Positions 45,400-54,208 of a stretch of DNA of 64,000 nt are shown piece by piece. Within the stretch, counting starts at the first letter, position 1. Each line of letters begins with the position of its first letter. The position numbers and the translations under genes are program-made. Under the pieces are notes generated by a model. It saw only the letters and a program-made list of their open reading frames with translations, had not been told where the DNA came from and did no database searches. Origin of the DNA: Bacteroides thetaiotaomicron VPI-5482. GTDB taxonomy: Bacteria; Bacteroidota; Bacteroidia; Bacteroidales; Bacteroidaceae. The stretch covers positions 5,704,001 through 5,768,000 of the forward strand of contig NC_004663.1 of assembly GCF_000011065.1 (NCBI RefSeq), given 5' to 3'.

Positions 45400-45670
45400 G
45401 GCTGACTAAAAAGTCGGTAGTGCTGCCTTAAATGGGAGTGACTAAAAGTCGATAGTATTTTAATTCTCCTCCTTCGGGAAGGAGGAGTACCCGCAGGGGG
45501 AGGTGGTAGGTGAATACGCAATTCTTTCATTCATAGTAAATTAGATACAACCTTGTTTTACCTACCACCCCGGCTTTCAGCCACCCCTCCTTCCCGAAGG
45601 AGGGGAGTTTTAGATACTACCGACTTTTAGTCATTCCCATTTAAGGCACTATCGACTTTTAGTCACTCCT
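45400..45670. repeat. 270-bp inverted-repeat element (possible MITE or large RNA hairpin)
   Basis: Two imperfect arms of about 110 bases (45400-45510 and 45561-45670) flank a 50-base AT-rich centre. Each arm contains two copies of TGACTAAAAGTCGnTAGT-type sequence, the segment CCTTAAATGGGA, a CTCCTTCGGGAAGGAG palindrome and GGTGGTAGG. No open frame for a transposase is inside. CGGCTTTCAGC is repeated just outside the left arm and inside the right arm. Confidence 0.8.
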
Positions 45671-45710
45671 AATAGGGAAACTTGAGTTTGTACGAATCAT
45701 ATAAAACGAA

Positions 45711-45765
45711 AAAAGAATAATCGGAAGTAAACAGGGGAATACCTTTTACTTCCGATTATTCTTTT
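45711..45765. terminator. Bidirectional terminator before the 45.8-kb gene
   Basis: A perfect 21-bp inverted repeat (45711-45731 with 45745-45765), AAAAGAATAATCGGAAGTAA on the left, with A- and T-runs at its ends. It lies 50 bases past the stop of the minus-strand gene and past the GH89 gene on the plus strand. Confidence 0.9.
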
Positions 45766-45814
45766 TATAAATGATAATTGCTTCGGCAAGGCCATGCCGT
45801 GCAATCGAACATAG

Positions 45815-46261
45815 TTATTTCTCCAACAAGTTTTTCAGAAACTCGTCCAGTTCTTTATCCAGCCCTTTCAGCAGTTCGTCATCCACGAGCAACGTATCAT
45901 CGTCTATCAGCAACAGCTCTGCAACTGTTTCCTTATCTTCATCTACCAGTACGAATGAATAAGGCTTTAATATTGTTACTTTATCGAAGTCGCCTGCATC
46001 TTTCATTCTGCAAAGGGTACTTTTCAGGTTGGGCTTTACATTTTCCATGAAATCATCTCCATCGTAAGTCGCCCACTCTTCAATCATTACATTAGCCAAT
46101 TCCTCGTCATCGTCGTTATAAATAGTGAGTTGTCCCGATGTTTGGTCCGGTTGTAAATGAATATCGGTTACGGCTGTCTGGTCGCAGCCACATACATATT
46201 TGCCGGCTGCCTTTTGGATAGCCGATTCGATGGTAGACAGAGATTGTTGGCTCAGTTTCAT
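45815..46261 (-). CDS. Conserved acidic hypothetical protein (148 aa)
   Basis: A 148-residue acidic, soluble protein without signal peptide or membrane segment. A CGCDQ motif (near residue 25) and an acidic, leucine-rich C terminus (LLIDDDTLLVDDELLKGLDK) are its visible marks. I do not recognise a named family. It has a TACCTTTG promoter element 23 bases upstream and its own terminator, and codon use is like the core genes, so it is a real gene. Function unknown. Confidence 0.75.
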   Translation of the reverse strand: MKLSQQSLSTIESAIQKAAGKYVCGCDQTAVTDIHLQPDQTSGQLTIYNDDDEELANVMIEEWATYDGDDFMENVKPNLKSTLCRMKDAGDFDKVTILKPYSFVLVDEDKETVAELLLIDDDTLLVDDELLKGLDKELDEFLKNLLEK

Positions 46262-46283
46262 AGGTTCTTCCTTTTTGTTACCT

Positions 46284-46291
46284 CAAAGGTA
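46284..46291 (-). promoter_or_regulatory. Promoter -7 element (TACCTTTG) of the 148-aa protein
   Basis: An exact TAnnTTTG match on the minus strand, 23 bases upstream of the ATG. Confidence 0.6.
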
Positions 46292-46322
46292 TAAAAAAAA
46301 TAATAATCAATGCATGATTTCC

Positions 46323-47432
46323 TTAAAAATCATCATTAAATCGCTCCATTTGCATTTTTAGCTTGGGCAATTGACTGTTACGTTCCTTCAATTCATTTGC
46401 ATAAAGGGTTGTAAGGTAGTAATTCGGTACATCGTCAATGGTGGCGTACGCCGCATTTTCGGGAATGTTTTTCTTATCTACTTTTTGGGCAAGTTGCTGT
46501 GCTTTGACTGCCCATTCTTCTGCTTTTGCCAAGCTGTCTTTCATCTCATAATAAACAGCGATATTGAGGGCAGCTTTCATCTTTTTCTTTTCCTTCTTGG
46601 TTCCGTTGTACACTTGTTCCCAAAGTTCGAAAGCTCTGTCCCATGAATTTTCACGGACAAAGATTGCCGCGTCACGCATCTGTACGGAGCCGCCGGTGTA
46701 CAAGTATCGTTTGCCTGTCTTCCAGAAAGGGAGTAGCTGTTTGACAGGGATAGTCCCTGCAAATTCAGAAGCTTCCCGTAGCATCTGTGCATCAGGTATC
46801 ATGTGTGCAAATGTTTCTGTTACCGATCCTCCGTATTCTTCCCAAAAGATACTGTCGGTGGGGTGTAGCGTAGTCATCGGTTTGCTGCGTGAGGGCAGGT
46901 ATACTTTCACCGTCGGGTAGGCTTTTACATCCACTGTCCCCAGGTAGCAGTTAAAATCACGGATATAACGAACCGTTTTGGTCGCTTTGAATTGCAGGTT
47001 TTCCATGGCGATGATACAGTCCACTCCCAAGTCTGATGTCAGCTGTTGGACTTCCTCCTGACTCAGTGTACTTTCACGAGGAAACTTGTCATTGGCCCGT
47101 AAAGCGGAATCACAGATCACCACTACATCGAAATAGTTCTGATGCGCGATTTCTTCCGCCAGCGATTCAGCCGCAATCTTAACGTTACCATTGGCATACG
47201 CTGTGGCGTGGCTTATTTCGGGTACGTTTTCTTTCGGCTTTTCGGTCTGTGTGATCAGCTTGTTATCCGGTTCGGTGCTGGTGTTATTCACGATAGCCAC
47301 TTTACGGAGTTGAGAAGGGAAAGTCATATCTCCGGGCTGCATATAGTCAATAGAAATCTGCTCCAGGCTTTGACAGCTGCCGAATGCCAACAGTAGCAGA
47401 GAAACAAATGCCAGTGAATAGAATTTTGCCAT
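46323..47432 (-). CDS. DUF6340 family lipoprotein
   Basis: A 369-residue lipoprotein (signal MAKFYSLAFVSLLLLAFGSC) that fits DUF6340, a Bacteroidetes family of unknown role. After the lipidated Cys come an ordered N-terminal domain with KVAIVNNTSTEPDNK, and a C-terminal helical part with TPR-like pairs (about 255-350, including AALNIAVYYEMKDSLAKAEE). It is a single gene with a TACTTTTG promoter element and lies behind the secA terminator. Envelope location is supported; function is not known. Confidence 0.8.
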   Translation of the reverse strand: MAKFYSLAFVSLLLLAFGSCQSLEQISIDYMQPGDMTFPSQLRKVAIVNNTSTEPDNKLITQTEKPKENVPEISHATAYANGNVKIAAESLAEEIAHQNYFDVVVICDSALRANDKFPRESTLSQEEVQQLTSDLGVDCIIAMENLQFKATKTVRYIRDFNCYLGTVDVKAYPTVKVYLPSRSKPMTTLHPTDSIFWEEYGGSVTETFAHMIPDAQMLREASEFAGTIPVKQLLPFWKTGKRYLYTGGSVQMRDAAIFVRENSWDRAFELWEQVYNGTKKEKKKMKAALNIAVYYEMKDSLAKAEEWAVKAQQLAQKVDKKNIPENAAYATIDDVPNYYLTTLYANELKERNSQLPKLKMQMERFNDDF

Positions 47433-47458
47433 AGTCTTGATATCTTTAGTAGTTTAAG

Positions 47459-47466
47459 CAAAAGTA
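47459..47466 (-). promoter_or_regulatory. Promoter -7 element (TACTTTTG) of the DUF6340 gene
   Basis: A TAnnTTTG match on the minus strand, 27 bases upstream of the ATG. Confidence 0.5.
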
Positions 47467-47482
47467 CTATTTTGGATGAATA

Positions 47483-47527
47483 AAAGAAAGCCTCAAACAG
47501 TTTTTAACCGTTTGAGGCTTTCTTTTA
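47483..47527 (-). terminator. secA terminator
   Basis: A perfect 17-bp inverted repeat, AAAAGAAAGCCTCAAAC with GTTTGAGGCTTTCTTTT, 11-base loop. It starts 27 bases after the secA stop. Confidence 0.9.
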
Positions 47528-47553
47528 GATTATAATCTTACATCGGACTGCTG

Positions 47554-50500
47554 TTAAGCATTCTGTCCGTGGCAGTTTTTATATTTCTTACCGCTTCCGC
47601 ATGGGCAAGGATCATTGCGTCCTACCGTCTTTTCCGCACGGATCGGTTCGCGTTTTTGTTGCTCGCGAGTATCCTGACTGGCAGCAGCCTGCTGGTTCGG
47701 ATCACTGAGGTCTTGTTTCTGTTCACGATACTTGCTCATATCCTGACGTTGCTCGGGAGCAGCCTGGCGTACTTCTACGCGGCGTGGCTGTTGTTCGTCT
47801 GCCGGAGCTTCCTGTACAGGGATCTGTCCGCGCATCAGGATGGAGATAGTTTGGTTATTGATCTTGTTCACCATAGCGTCAAACAGTGTTACGGATTCCA
47901 GTTTGTAGATCAACAGCGGGTCTTTCTGTTCGTAGCTTGCGTTCTGAACAGAGTGTTTCAACTCATCCAGCTCACGCAGGTTTTCTTTCCATGCTTCGTC
48001 GATAACGTGCAGCAGGATAGACTTTTCGAAAGCTTTCACCACCTCCTTTGATTCGGACTCGTAAGCCGCTTTCAGATTGCAGGAGATGTTATACATCCGT
48101 TTTCCGTCTGTGATAGGAATCAGAATGTTTTCGTACATATGTCCCTGGTTTTCGTATACTTGTTTGATGACCGGATTAGCGATTTGTGCCAGGCGTTCCG
48201 TTTTGCGTTTGAAGTTTTCCATGGCAATGTTGAATGTCTTTTCTGCCAATGTGTCCTTCTTTTCATTACGGAATTCTTCTTCGGTGAACGGAGTTTCCAT
48301 AGCCAATGTCTGGAGCAGTTCCATCTGACAGCCTTCGTAGTCATTGTTCTCGATCGCATTCGCGCAACGGTCCCAGATCATATTAACGATATCCATACCG
48401 ATACGTTCACCCATCAGGGCGTGGCGGCGTTTGGTATAAACAACGGTACGTTGCTTGTTCATCACGTCGTCATATTCCAACAGACGTTTACGGATACCGA
48501 AGTTGTTTTCTTCCACCTTCTTCTGTGCACGCTCGATAGAGTTGGAGATCATCTTGTGCTCGATCATTTCGCCTTCCTGGAAACCGAGTTTGTCCATTAC
48601 ACTGGCAATACGGTCGGAAGAGAACAGACGCATCAAGTCATCTTCCAGTGACACGAAGAATACAGAAGAACCCGGGTCACCCTGACGTCCTGCACGACCA
48701 CGCAACTGGCGGTCTACACGACGGGATTCGTGACGTTCCGTACCGATGATGGCCAAACCGCCTGCGGCTTTTACTTCCGGACTCAGCTTGATGTCGGTAC
48801 CACGACCTGCCATGTTGGTAGCGATGGTCACTGCACAACTGAAACCGGCTTTTGCTACAATTTCAGCTTCTTTCTGGTGCAACTTCGCATTCAGTACGCT
48901 GTGTTCGATCTTACGCATGGTAAGCATTTTGCTCAGCATTTCGGAGATTTCTACCGAAGTCGTACCTACCAGTACCGGACGTCCTGCCTGCACTAGTTTT
49001 TCGATTTCTTCGATAACGGCTTTATACTTTTCGCGTTTGGTTTTGTAAACGCGGTCGTTCATATCCTTCCTTGCGATCGGGCGGTTAGTCGGGATAACGA
49101 CTACATCCAATTTGTAGATGTCCCAAAGTTCGCCTGCTTCCGTTTCGGCAGTACCGGTCATACCGGACAGCTTGTGATACATACGGAAGTAGTTCTGCAA
49201 AGTGATCGTTGCGAAGGTCTGTGTGGCGGCTTCTACTTTCACACGTTCTTTCGCTTCGATAGCTTGGTGTAATCCGTCGGAGTAGCGGCGGCCTTCCATG
49301 ATACGTCCGGTCTGCTCGTCTACAATCTTCACCTGTCCGTCGATCACAACATATTCGTCATCTTTCTCGAACATGGTGTAAGCCTTCAGCAACTGGTTGA
49401 TGGTGTGTACGCGCTCCGATTTGATGGCGTAGTTAGTCAGCAGCTCATCTTTCTTTTCCAGCAGTTGTTCGTTGGTCAGGTTTTGATTTTCCAGTTCGGA
49501 GAGTTGTGCGGCGATATCCGGCAGCACGAACAATGTCGGGTCTTCGGAGTTACCGGTGATCAGGTCGATACCTTTATCTGTGAGGTCTACGCTGTTCAGT
49601 TTTTCTTCGATGACGAAGTACAACGGTTCGGTCACTTCGTGCATACGCTTGTTGTTCTGCTCCATGTAGATTTCTTCGGTCTTCAGCATGCCGGCTTTGA
49701 TACCCTGTTCACTGAGGAACTTGATCAATGCCTTATTCTTCGGAAGACACTTGTGGCTACGATAAAGGGCAAGGAATCCTTCTTCCACTTCCTTCTTGTC
49801 GTTGGAGGCAATCAGTCGTTTGGCTTCGGAAAGGTATTTGGTTGCCAATGCTTTTTGAGCTTCTACCAGACGTTCTACCAGCGGACGGAGCTGTTCGAAC
49901 AGTTGGTCGTCGCCCTTCGGCACCGGACCGGAAATAATCAGCGGAGTACGGGCATCGTCAATCAATACCGAGTCAACCTCATCGACGATGGCGTAGTTGT
50001 GCTGGCGTTGAACAAGGTCTTTCGGGCTGATAGCCATGTTGTCACGCAGGTAGTCGAAACCGAATTCATTGTTGGTACCGAACGTGATGTCGGCAAGGTA
50101 TGCCTGACGACGGGCGTCGGAGTTCGGCTGATGGCGGTCGATGCAATCTACGCTCAAACCGTGGAACATATAAAGCGGGCCCATCCATTCGGAGTCACGT
50201 TTGGCAAGGTAGTCGTTCACGGTTACTACATGCACACCGTTTCCGGTCAGCGCGTTCAGGAATACCGGAAGGGTAGCAACGAGAGTTTTACCTTCACCGG
50301 TTGCCATTTCCGCAATCTTACCTTTGTGCAGAACGACACCACCGAACAGCTGAACGTCGTAATGAATCATGTTCCATACCGTATCATTGCCGCCGGCATT
50401 CCAGTGGTTCTGGTAGATGGCTTTGTCGCCTTCAATGCGTACAAAGTCTTTGGTGGCAGCCAGATGGCGGTCGAATTCAGTCGCGGTTACTACGATTTCT

Positions 50501-50874
50501 TCGTTTTCCGTAAATCGTTTGGCAGTTGCTTTGACGATAGAGAAAGCTACGGGCAATACTTCTTCCAGTGCTTTCTCGTATTTTTCGAGAATTTCTTTCT
50601 CTATCTTATCTATTTGTGCAAAGACTTCTTCGCGGTCTTCCAGTTCGGTGCTTTCGATGCTCGCTTTAAGTTCTTCCACTTTAGCGCGTTCGTCAGTAGC
50701 CGATTCGCGGATGTATTTTTTGAGTTCTTCCGTTTTGGCACGGAGGGCATCGTTGTCCAGTGCTTCAATCTCCGGGTAGGCAGCTTTGATCTTTTCTACC
50801 CAGGGTTTGATTTCTTTCATGTCTCGTGTGGATTTGTTTCCGAAAATCGAGCTTAAAAATTCATTAAATCCCAT
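47554..50874 (-). CDS. secA: Preprotein translocase ATPase SecA
   Basis: A 1106-residue motor that pushes preproteins through SecYEG. The first nucleotide-binding domain has MATGEGKTLVATLP (Walker A) and VDEVDSVLIDDARTPL (Walker B, DEVD). The second has GTTSVEISE and ATNMAGRGTDIKL, followed by QLRGRAGRQGDPG. The C terminus ends in a zinc-binding SEC-C motif (NDPCPCGSGKKYKNCHG). It is longer than the E. coli protein (901) mainly through inserts usual in Bacteroidetes. It is monocistronic, with a TAACTTTG promoter element and strong terminator. Confidence 0.97.
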   Translation of the reverse strand: MGFNEFLSSIFGNKSTRDMKEIKPWVEKIKAAYPEIEALDNDALRAKTEELKKYIRESATDERAKVEELKASIESTELEDREEVFAQIDKIEKEILEKYEKALEEVLPVAFSIVKATAKRFTENEEIVVTATEFDRHLAATKDFVRIEGDKAIYQNHWNAGGNDTVWNMIHYDVQLFGGVVLHKGKIAEMATGEGKTLVATLPVFLNALTGNGVHVVTVNDYLAKRDSEWMGPLYMFHGLSVDCIDRHQPNSDARRQAYLADITFGTNNEFGFDYLRDNMAISPKDLVQRQHNYAIVDEVDSVLIDDARTPLIISGPVPKGDDQLFEQLRPLVERLVEAQKALATKYLSEAKRLIASNDKKEVEEGFLALYRSHKCLPKNKALIKFLSEQGIKAGMLKTEEIYMEQNNKRMHEVTEPLYFVIEEKLNSVDLTDKGIDLITGNSEDPTLFVLPDIAAQLSELENQNLTNEQLLEKKDELLTNYAIKSERVHTINQLLKAYTMFEKDDEYVVIDGQVKIVDEQTGRIMEGRRYSDGLHQAIEAKERVKVEAATQTFATITLQNYFRMYHKLSGMTGTAETEAGELWDIYKLDVVVIPTNRPIARKDMNDRVYKTKREKYKAVIEEIEKLVQAGRPVLVGTTSVEISEMLSKMLTMRKIEHSVLNAKLHQKEAEIVAKAGFSCAVTIATNMAGRGTDIKLSPEVKAAGGLAIIGTERHESRRVDRQLRGRAGRQGDPGSSVFFVSLEDDLMRLFSSDRIASVMDKLGFQEGEMIEHKMISNSIERAQKKVEENNFGIRKRLLEYDDVMNKQRTVVYTKRRHALMGERIGMDIVNMIWDRCANAIENNDYEGCQMELLQTLAMETPFTEEEFRNEKKDTLAEKTFNIAMENFKRKTERLAQIANPVIKQVYENQGHMYENILIPITDGKRMYNISCNLKAAYESESKEVVKAFEKSILLHVIDEAWKENLRELDELKHSVQNASYEQKDPLLIYKLESVTLFDAMVNKINNQTISILMRGQIPVQEAPADEQQPRRVEVRQAAPEQRQDMSKYREQKQDLSDPNQQAAASQDTREQQKREPIRAEKTVGRNDPCPCGSGKKYKNCHGQNA

Positions 50875-50943
50875 GTTGTATTATTTAGTTTATTATTATT
50901 TCTTGATTGTCTGCACGGTGCTTTTTCCATATATAAATCCGCG

Positions 50944-50951
50944 CAAAGTTA
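50944..50951 (-). promoter_or_regulatory. Promoter -7 element (TAACTTTG) of secA
   Basis: A TAnnTTTG match on the minus strand, 70 bases upstream of the ATG, leaving an AT-rich leader of about 60 bases. Confidence 0.55.
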
Positions 50952-51004
50952 CATTAAAATGCTGATTTATTTATGTTTTTCGCATGGTTTTTGTGAGGAA
51001 TCTT

Positions 51005-52579
51005 TTACCGAAGATCGGTAATAGGAGCCGAAGAAGAAGCATTGGGAGCCCGTATGCGCATGAAATGAGCCAGTGTAGGCGCAATATGGTCGATTGTTAC
51101 AGGTGTCTGAATGATGGCCGGTTTCACGGAGTGACCCATGAAGATCAGCGGTGCGGGGATATAGGAATGACGTACCACCTTGTTCTCGTTGCCGTTTTCG
51201 CTGACGATAGTCCATCCCGGCAACACGTCGATCACGAGGTCGCCGGAACGCTTGCGGTGATAGCCGTTGCGTATTCTGTATATTTCCGGAGTCCATGAAC
51301 CCAGGAGAAGTCGGTGGGCGGAATATGCCTCATTTACTCCGCTGAACTGCATCAGGAAGTCGGCAGACTTTTCCTGCACTTCTGTCAGGTTCAGTTGCTT
51401 TTGTTCCAGTAACTTGTGGTTCAGATAGATTTGCTGGTCGTGATAGGCTTCTACATATTTTCCTTCGCCGTAAGTGGCCATCAGAAACATGTTCAGCAAG
51501 GCGGTGCAGCGGTTGAGGTGAAACTCTCCGGTCGGTATTTTGTACAGTCCCGAATCCGTCGATTCGCTGTCCGTATATCCGGTGGAAGTGACGAAGATAA
51601 GCACATTCTGCAAGCCTACTTTCTTGTCGAGCAGGTCAAGCAGGTTGGCGATGCTGCGGTCGAGGCGTACATAAGTGTCCTGTATTTCCATGGCACACTC
51701 TTGTACGGACTTGTGCGCATAGTTGCCTGCATAATAAGTAAGTGCCAATAAGTCAGTAATGTCATCCATGCCGACCGAACCTTTGCCGATTGCTTCTTCT
51801 GCGAGGGCATTTACTTCATCGTTGACGAACGGGCTGGTGATGAAACGGCGGAACTTATTGTTGCGGTCGTCGTCAAATTTATATTTGAACACTACGTCCC
51901 GCCAATCTGGCAGGAAAGTGTACATACCACGTGGGAAAACCGGTTCCCATGTGACGCTGGAGATGCGGGAGTCGATGGCCTGACGGTCGTTATATTGGCT
52001 TGCCCACCAGGGGAATTCGCCATAATAAGTCGTTCCGCTCCATTTTCCGGTCGTGGGATTGATCCAGAACGCTCCGTTTCCTGCATGTCCGGCAGCGAAA
52101 ATGGCTGCGTCGCAGAAAGGGGCGATGGCGTATACGATACCTTTGCCTTGTGTCGCTATTTTCAGTTCGTCGGCAATGGTAGAGGTTAATAATTTGGTAG
52201 GGGCACAGGTCTGATCGGTGTAATAACCCATGAAGGCCGCATCGTCCGTACTGTTGACAGGGCGTAGGGTAGCTACATCCATCCATCGGTTGGAAATGAT
52301 CCCGTTGACGGAAGGCGTTGATCCGCTGTAGATGGCTGCCATGGCAGAGGCACGGTCTACACCGCTGAATGTATATTCTGCATTGTGGAATACTCTTCCC
52401 TCTTTCCAAAGGCGTTTGAAGCCTCTCTCGCCGTAGAGCGACGAAAAAGCTTCCAGATAGTCCGTACGCAACTGGTCAATCGTGAGTCCTACCACAAGTT
52501 TAGGGGCAGTAGGCAACGACTGAGCTTGTAGCCCGGTGAAGGTCAGTACGGTAATCAGGGAAGTTAGTAGTCCTTTCAT
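51005..52579 (-). CDS. Alkaline-phosphatase superfamily protein, probably catalytically dead
   Basis: A 524-residue exported protein (signal MKGLLTSLITVLTFTGLQAQ) that aligns along its length with PafA-type phosphatases: LVVGLTIDQLRTDYL, GSTPSVNGII, AGHAGNGAFWIN, QDTYVRLDRSIANLLDLLDK and a C-terminal IAPTLAHFMRIRAPNASSS. Key residues are lost. The nucleophile Thr of HATxYTG is Ala82 in MAAIYSG, and the TADHG metal motif reads TSTGY (about 329-333). Asp35 is kept. It probably serves as a binding or structural protein and not as a phosphatase. Its start overlaps the DUF4105 stop (TAATG), so the two are translationally coupled. Confidence 0.85.
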   Translation of the reverse strand: MKGLLTSLITVLTFTGLQAQSLPTAPKLVVGLTIDQLRTDYLEAFSSLYGERGFKRLWKEGRVFHNAEYTFSGVDRASAMAAIYSGSTPSVNGIISNRWMDVATLRPVNSTDDAAFMGYYTDQTCAPTKLLTSTIADELKIATQGKGIVYAIAPFCDAAIFAAGHAGNGAFWINPTTGKWSGTTYYGEFPWWASQYNDRQAIDSRISSVTWEPVFPRGMYTFLPDWRDVVFKYKFDDDRNNKFRRFITSPFVNDEVNALAEEAIGKGSVGMDDITDLLALTYYAGNYAHKSVQECAMEIQDTYVRLDRSIANLLDLLDKKVGLQNVLIFVTSTGYTDSESTDSGLYKIPTGEFHLNRCTALLNMFLMATYGEGKYVEAYHDQQIYLNHKLLEQKQLNLTEVQEKSADFLMQFSGVNEAYSAHRLLLGSWTPEIYRIRNGYHRKRSGDLVIDVLPGWTIVSENGNENKVVRHSYIPAPLIFMGHSVKPAIIQTPVTIDHIAPTLAHFMRIRAPNASSSAPITDLR

Positions 52580-53766
52580 TATTTCTTTTTAGAGGTCAAT
52601 ATCAAATTGCTCGCTGAACGTATCAGCAAACAGAGTGCCAAAGGTACAACAGCTAAGTCAAATCTCTGCGGAATTAGCGGAAAAAGCACCATAAAAAGTG
52701 TTAAAACGACTAAATTCAGCGTCAAATACCAGCATTTCTTTCCTTTTCGGACACAATAAATGATGTATGGAAGGAGCAGAAGCTGTCCCGGATGGAATAC
52801 CAGCAATAAGAAATTGGAGCTGACAGCCGGATGTTCGGAGAATAGGGCGAGGAAGGCCAGCACACAGCCCACGATGCCTGCGGCACCGAATAAAATAAGG
52901 TCGACACCCCAGAGTCCTGTCCTTTTGCGGATGCTGTAGATAGTAGCAGCTGCGGTAAGTATAAAAAGCAGGAGGGAACATTGGAACGGGGTGGGCATCC
53001 AACCGCCTTCTTCTTCCTCGGGAAGGGCGTCTACGATCAGCTCCTTGCCGGATACGAGCGGACGCTGAACCGAATCATGGACGATTTGGGCGCCTGCGAA
53101 AGCATCCATCAGGTAAAAGGGGGCAAACATCATTTGGCGTTGCGTGATGGGGCGGTCTGCTTCGCTACCGATGCAGAGGTCGATGCCGAAGCGGGCCCAC
53201 GGATGGCCTTTGCAGTATTGATGTACGATATCGCGGAAAGATAGCGAACCGTCTTGCGGCTCTGCGGGATATATTACCTTTCCGTCAATGCTTTCTTCTA
53301 TTTTATCGCGCGGGCGTGTAGCGCAGTTGTCATAAAAGAAATTATACCGGTAAACTCTGTTTTCGGGAAGATAGTTTTCTTGCAGTAGTCGGATGAGTTC
53401 CGCTTTTTCTTCTTTGCTCAGGTTGAGTGTCTGTTGCCAGACGCTGCGCCCGTCGAAGGCATATTCCGCCGCGAAACGGGCGTAGTCGGTAGCTCCCAGC
53501 TGGTAGTCTGTCTCACCGAGTGAAAAACGGAGGATGAAGTTGGGAGTATTGAAGCTGAATAGTCCATAGTTGAATACGGCATCTATTCCGTTGGCCGGAT
53601 CTTCGTAGCGGATGGCTGTATGTCCGAACAGGGAGTATATTTCTTCACCGGGGGCGCAAGTCAGCAGGCTGAGGCGGATGGAGTCGTTGCCAGAAGCTAT
53701 GGCTTGTCCGTTTGAAAAGATAAGCAGATAAAGAGTCAGTAATGGATATAGAATTGTCCGTTTCAT
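52579..53766 (-). CDS. DUF4105 (Lnb-type) membrane protein
   Basis: A 395-residue protein. The ATG at 53766 yields a signal peptide (MKRTILYPLLTLYLLIFSNG); the frame extends 27 codons upstream without a leader. The periplasmic DUF4105 domain (about 25-220) has the LTCAPGEEIYSLFGHTAIRY signature and NFFYDNCATRPRDKI, whose Cys, His and Asn fit a papain-like fold. Four or five membrane helices fill the C terminus (about 265-390). It is co-transcribed with the phosphatase-like gene through a 1-base overlap. In Lnb-type proteins this domain has been linked to lipoprotein N-acylation, but the present role is uncertain. Confidence 0.85.
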   Translation of the reverse strand: MKRTILYPLLTLYLLIFSNGQAIASGNDSIRLSLLTCAPGEEIYSLFGHTAIRYEDPANGIDAVFNYGLFSFNTPNFILRFSLGETDYQLGATDYARFAAEYAFDGRSVWQQTLNLSKEEKAELIRLLQENYLPENRVYRYNFFYDNCATRPRDKIEESIDGKVIYPAEPQDGSLSFRDIVHQYCKGHPWARFGIDLCIGSEADRPITQRQMMFAPFYLMDAFAGAQIVHDSVQRPLVSGKELIVDALPEEEEGGWMPTPFQCSLLLFILTAAATIYSIRKRTGLWGVDLILFGAAGIVGCVLAFLALFSEHPAVSSNFLLLVFHPGQLLLLPYIIYCVRKGKKCWYLTLNLVVLTLFMVLFPLIPQRFDLAVVPLALCLLIRSASNLILTSKKK

Positions 53767-53794
53767 CAGAAATGCCCGTTTATTATTTTGGTGG

Positions 53795-53802
53795 CGAATA
53801 TA
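53795..53802 (-). promoter_or_regulatory. Possible promoter -7 element (TATATTCG) of the DUF4105 operon
   Basis: A near match to TAnnTTTG (one change) on the minus strand, 28 bases upstream of the ATG. The 22-bp-period array at 53824 begins just behind the expected -33 region. Confidence 0.4.
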
Positions 53803-53823
53803 CGAAGAATAGTTGGATTGTAG

Positions 53824-53911
53824 AAACGGAGGCTTCGTTTTATCCAAACAGAGGCTTTGTTTTACCCAAACAGAGGCTTCGTTTTACCCAAACAGAGCCT
53901 CTGATTAGGGT
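53824..53911. repeat. 22-bp-period array (AAACAGAGGCTTCGTTTTACCC units)
   Basis: AAAC starts at 53824, 53846, 53868 and 53890, exactly 22 bases apart. Units 1-3 differ at few positions; unit 4 is degenerate after AAACAGAG and reads CCTCTGA. An AAAC...GTTT dyad sits inside each complete unit. The array is upstream of the DUF4105 operon. The rest of the gap (to 54179) is AT-rich with only a weak AGCGTTC/GAACGCT pairing and no gene. Confidence 0.88.
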
Positions 53912-54179
53912 AAATAGGGCCTTTAAAAGCGTTCTTTTTTTCTTATAAAATGTGGAACGCTGAACGGAACACTTTAAAACTCTTGTAACTGATTGATATA
54001 TAGGGAAATGTTGTGTAAGGAAAAATGACTATGAAACGCAAAGCGGTACCATAATAAGGGATAACTAATAAATTATATATTTAAAAATATATAGTTCGAT
54101 TTTGGCGTTTGGGGGCGATATTTGAAATGAAAAAAGAAGATAATTCCTTCTGTATGCTTCAACTTTTCTTTTTTTACTT

Positions 54180-54187
54180 TACCTTTG
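54180..54187 (+). promoter_or_regulatory. Promoter -7 element (TACCTTTG) of the coaX operon
   Basis: An exact TAnnTTTG match 22 bases before the TTG start codon of coaX. Confidence 0.65.
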
Positions 54188-54208
54188 CGCCGCTAAAGAC
54201 GAAAAGTA

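Noticed and set aside
49405..50856. A 483-codon open frame on the plus strand opposite secA
   Set aside because: It lies wholly within the conserved SecA coding region on the other strand, and its Phe/Val-rich composition is typical of a shadow frame.
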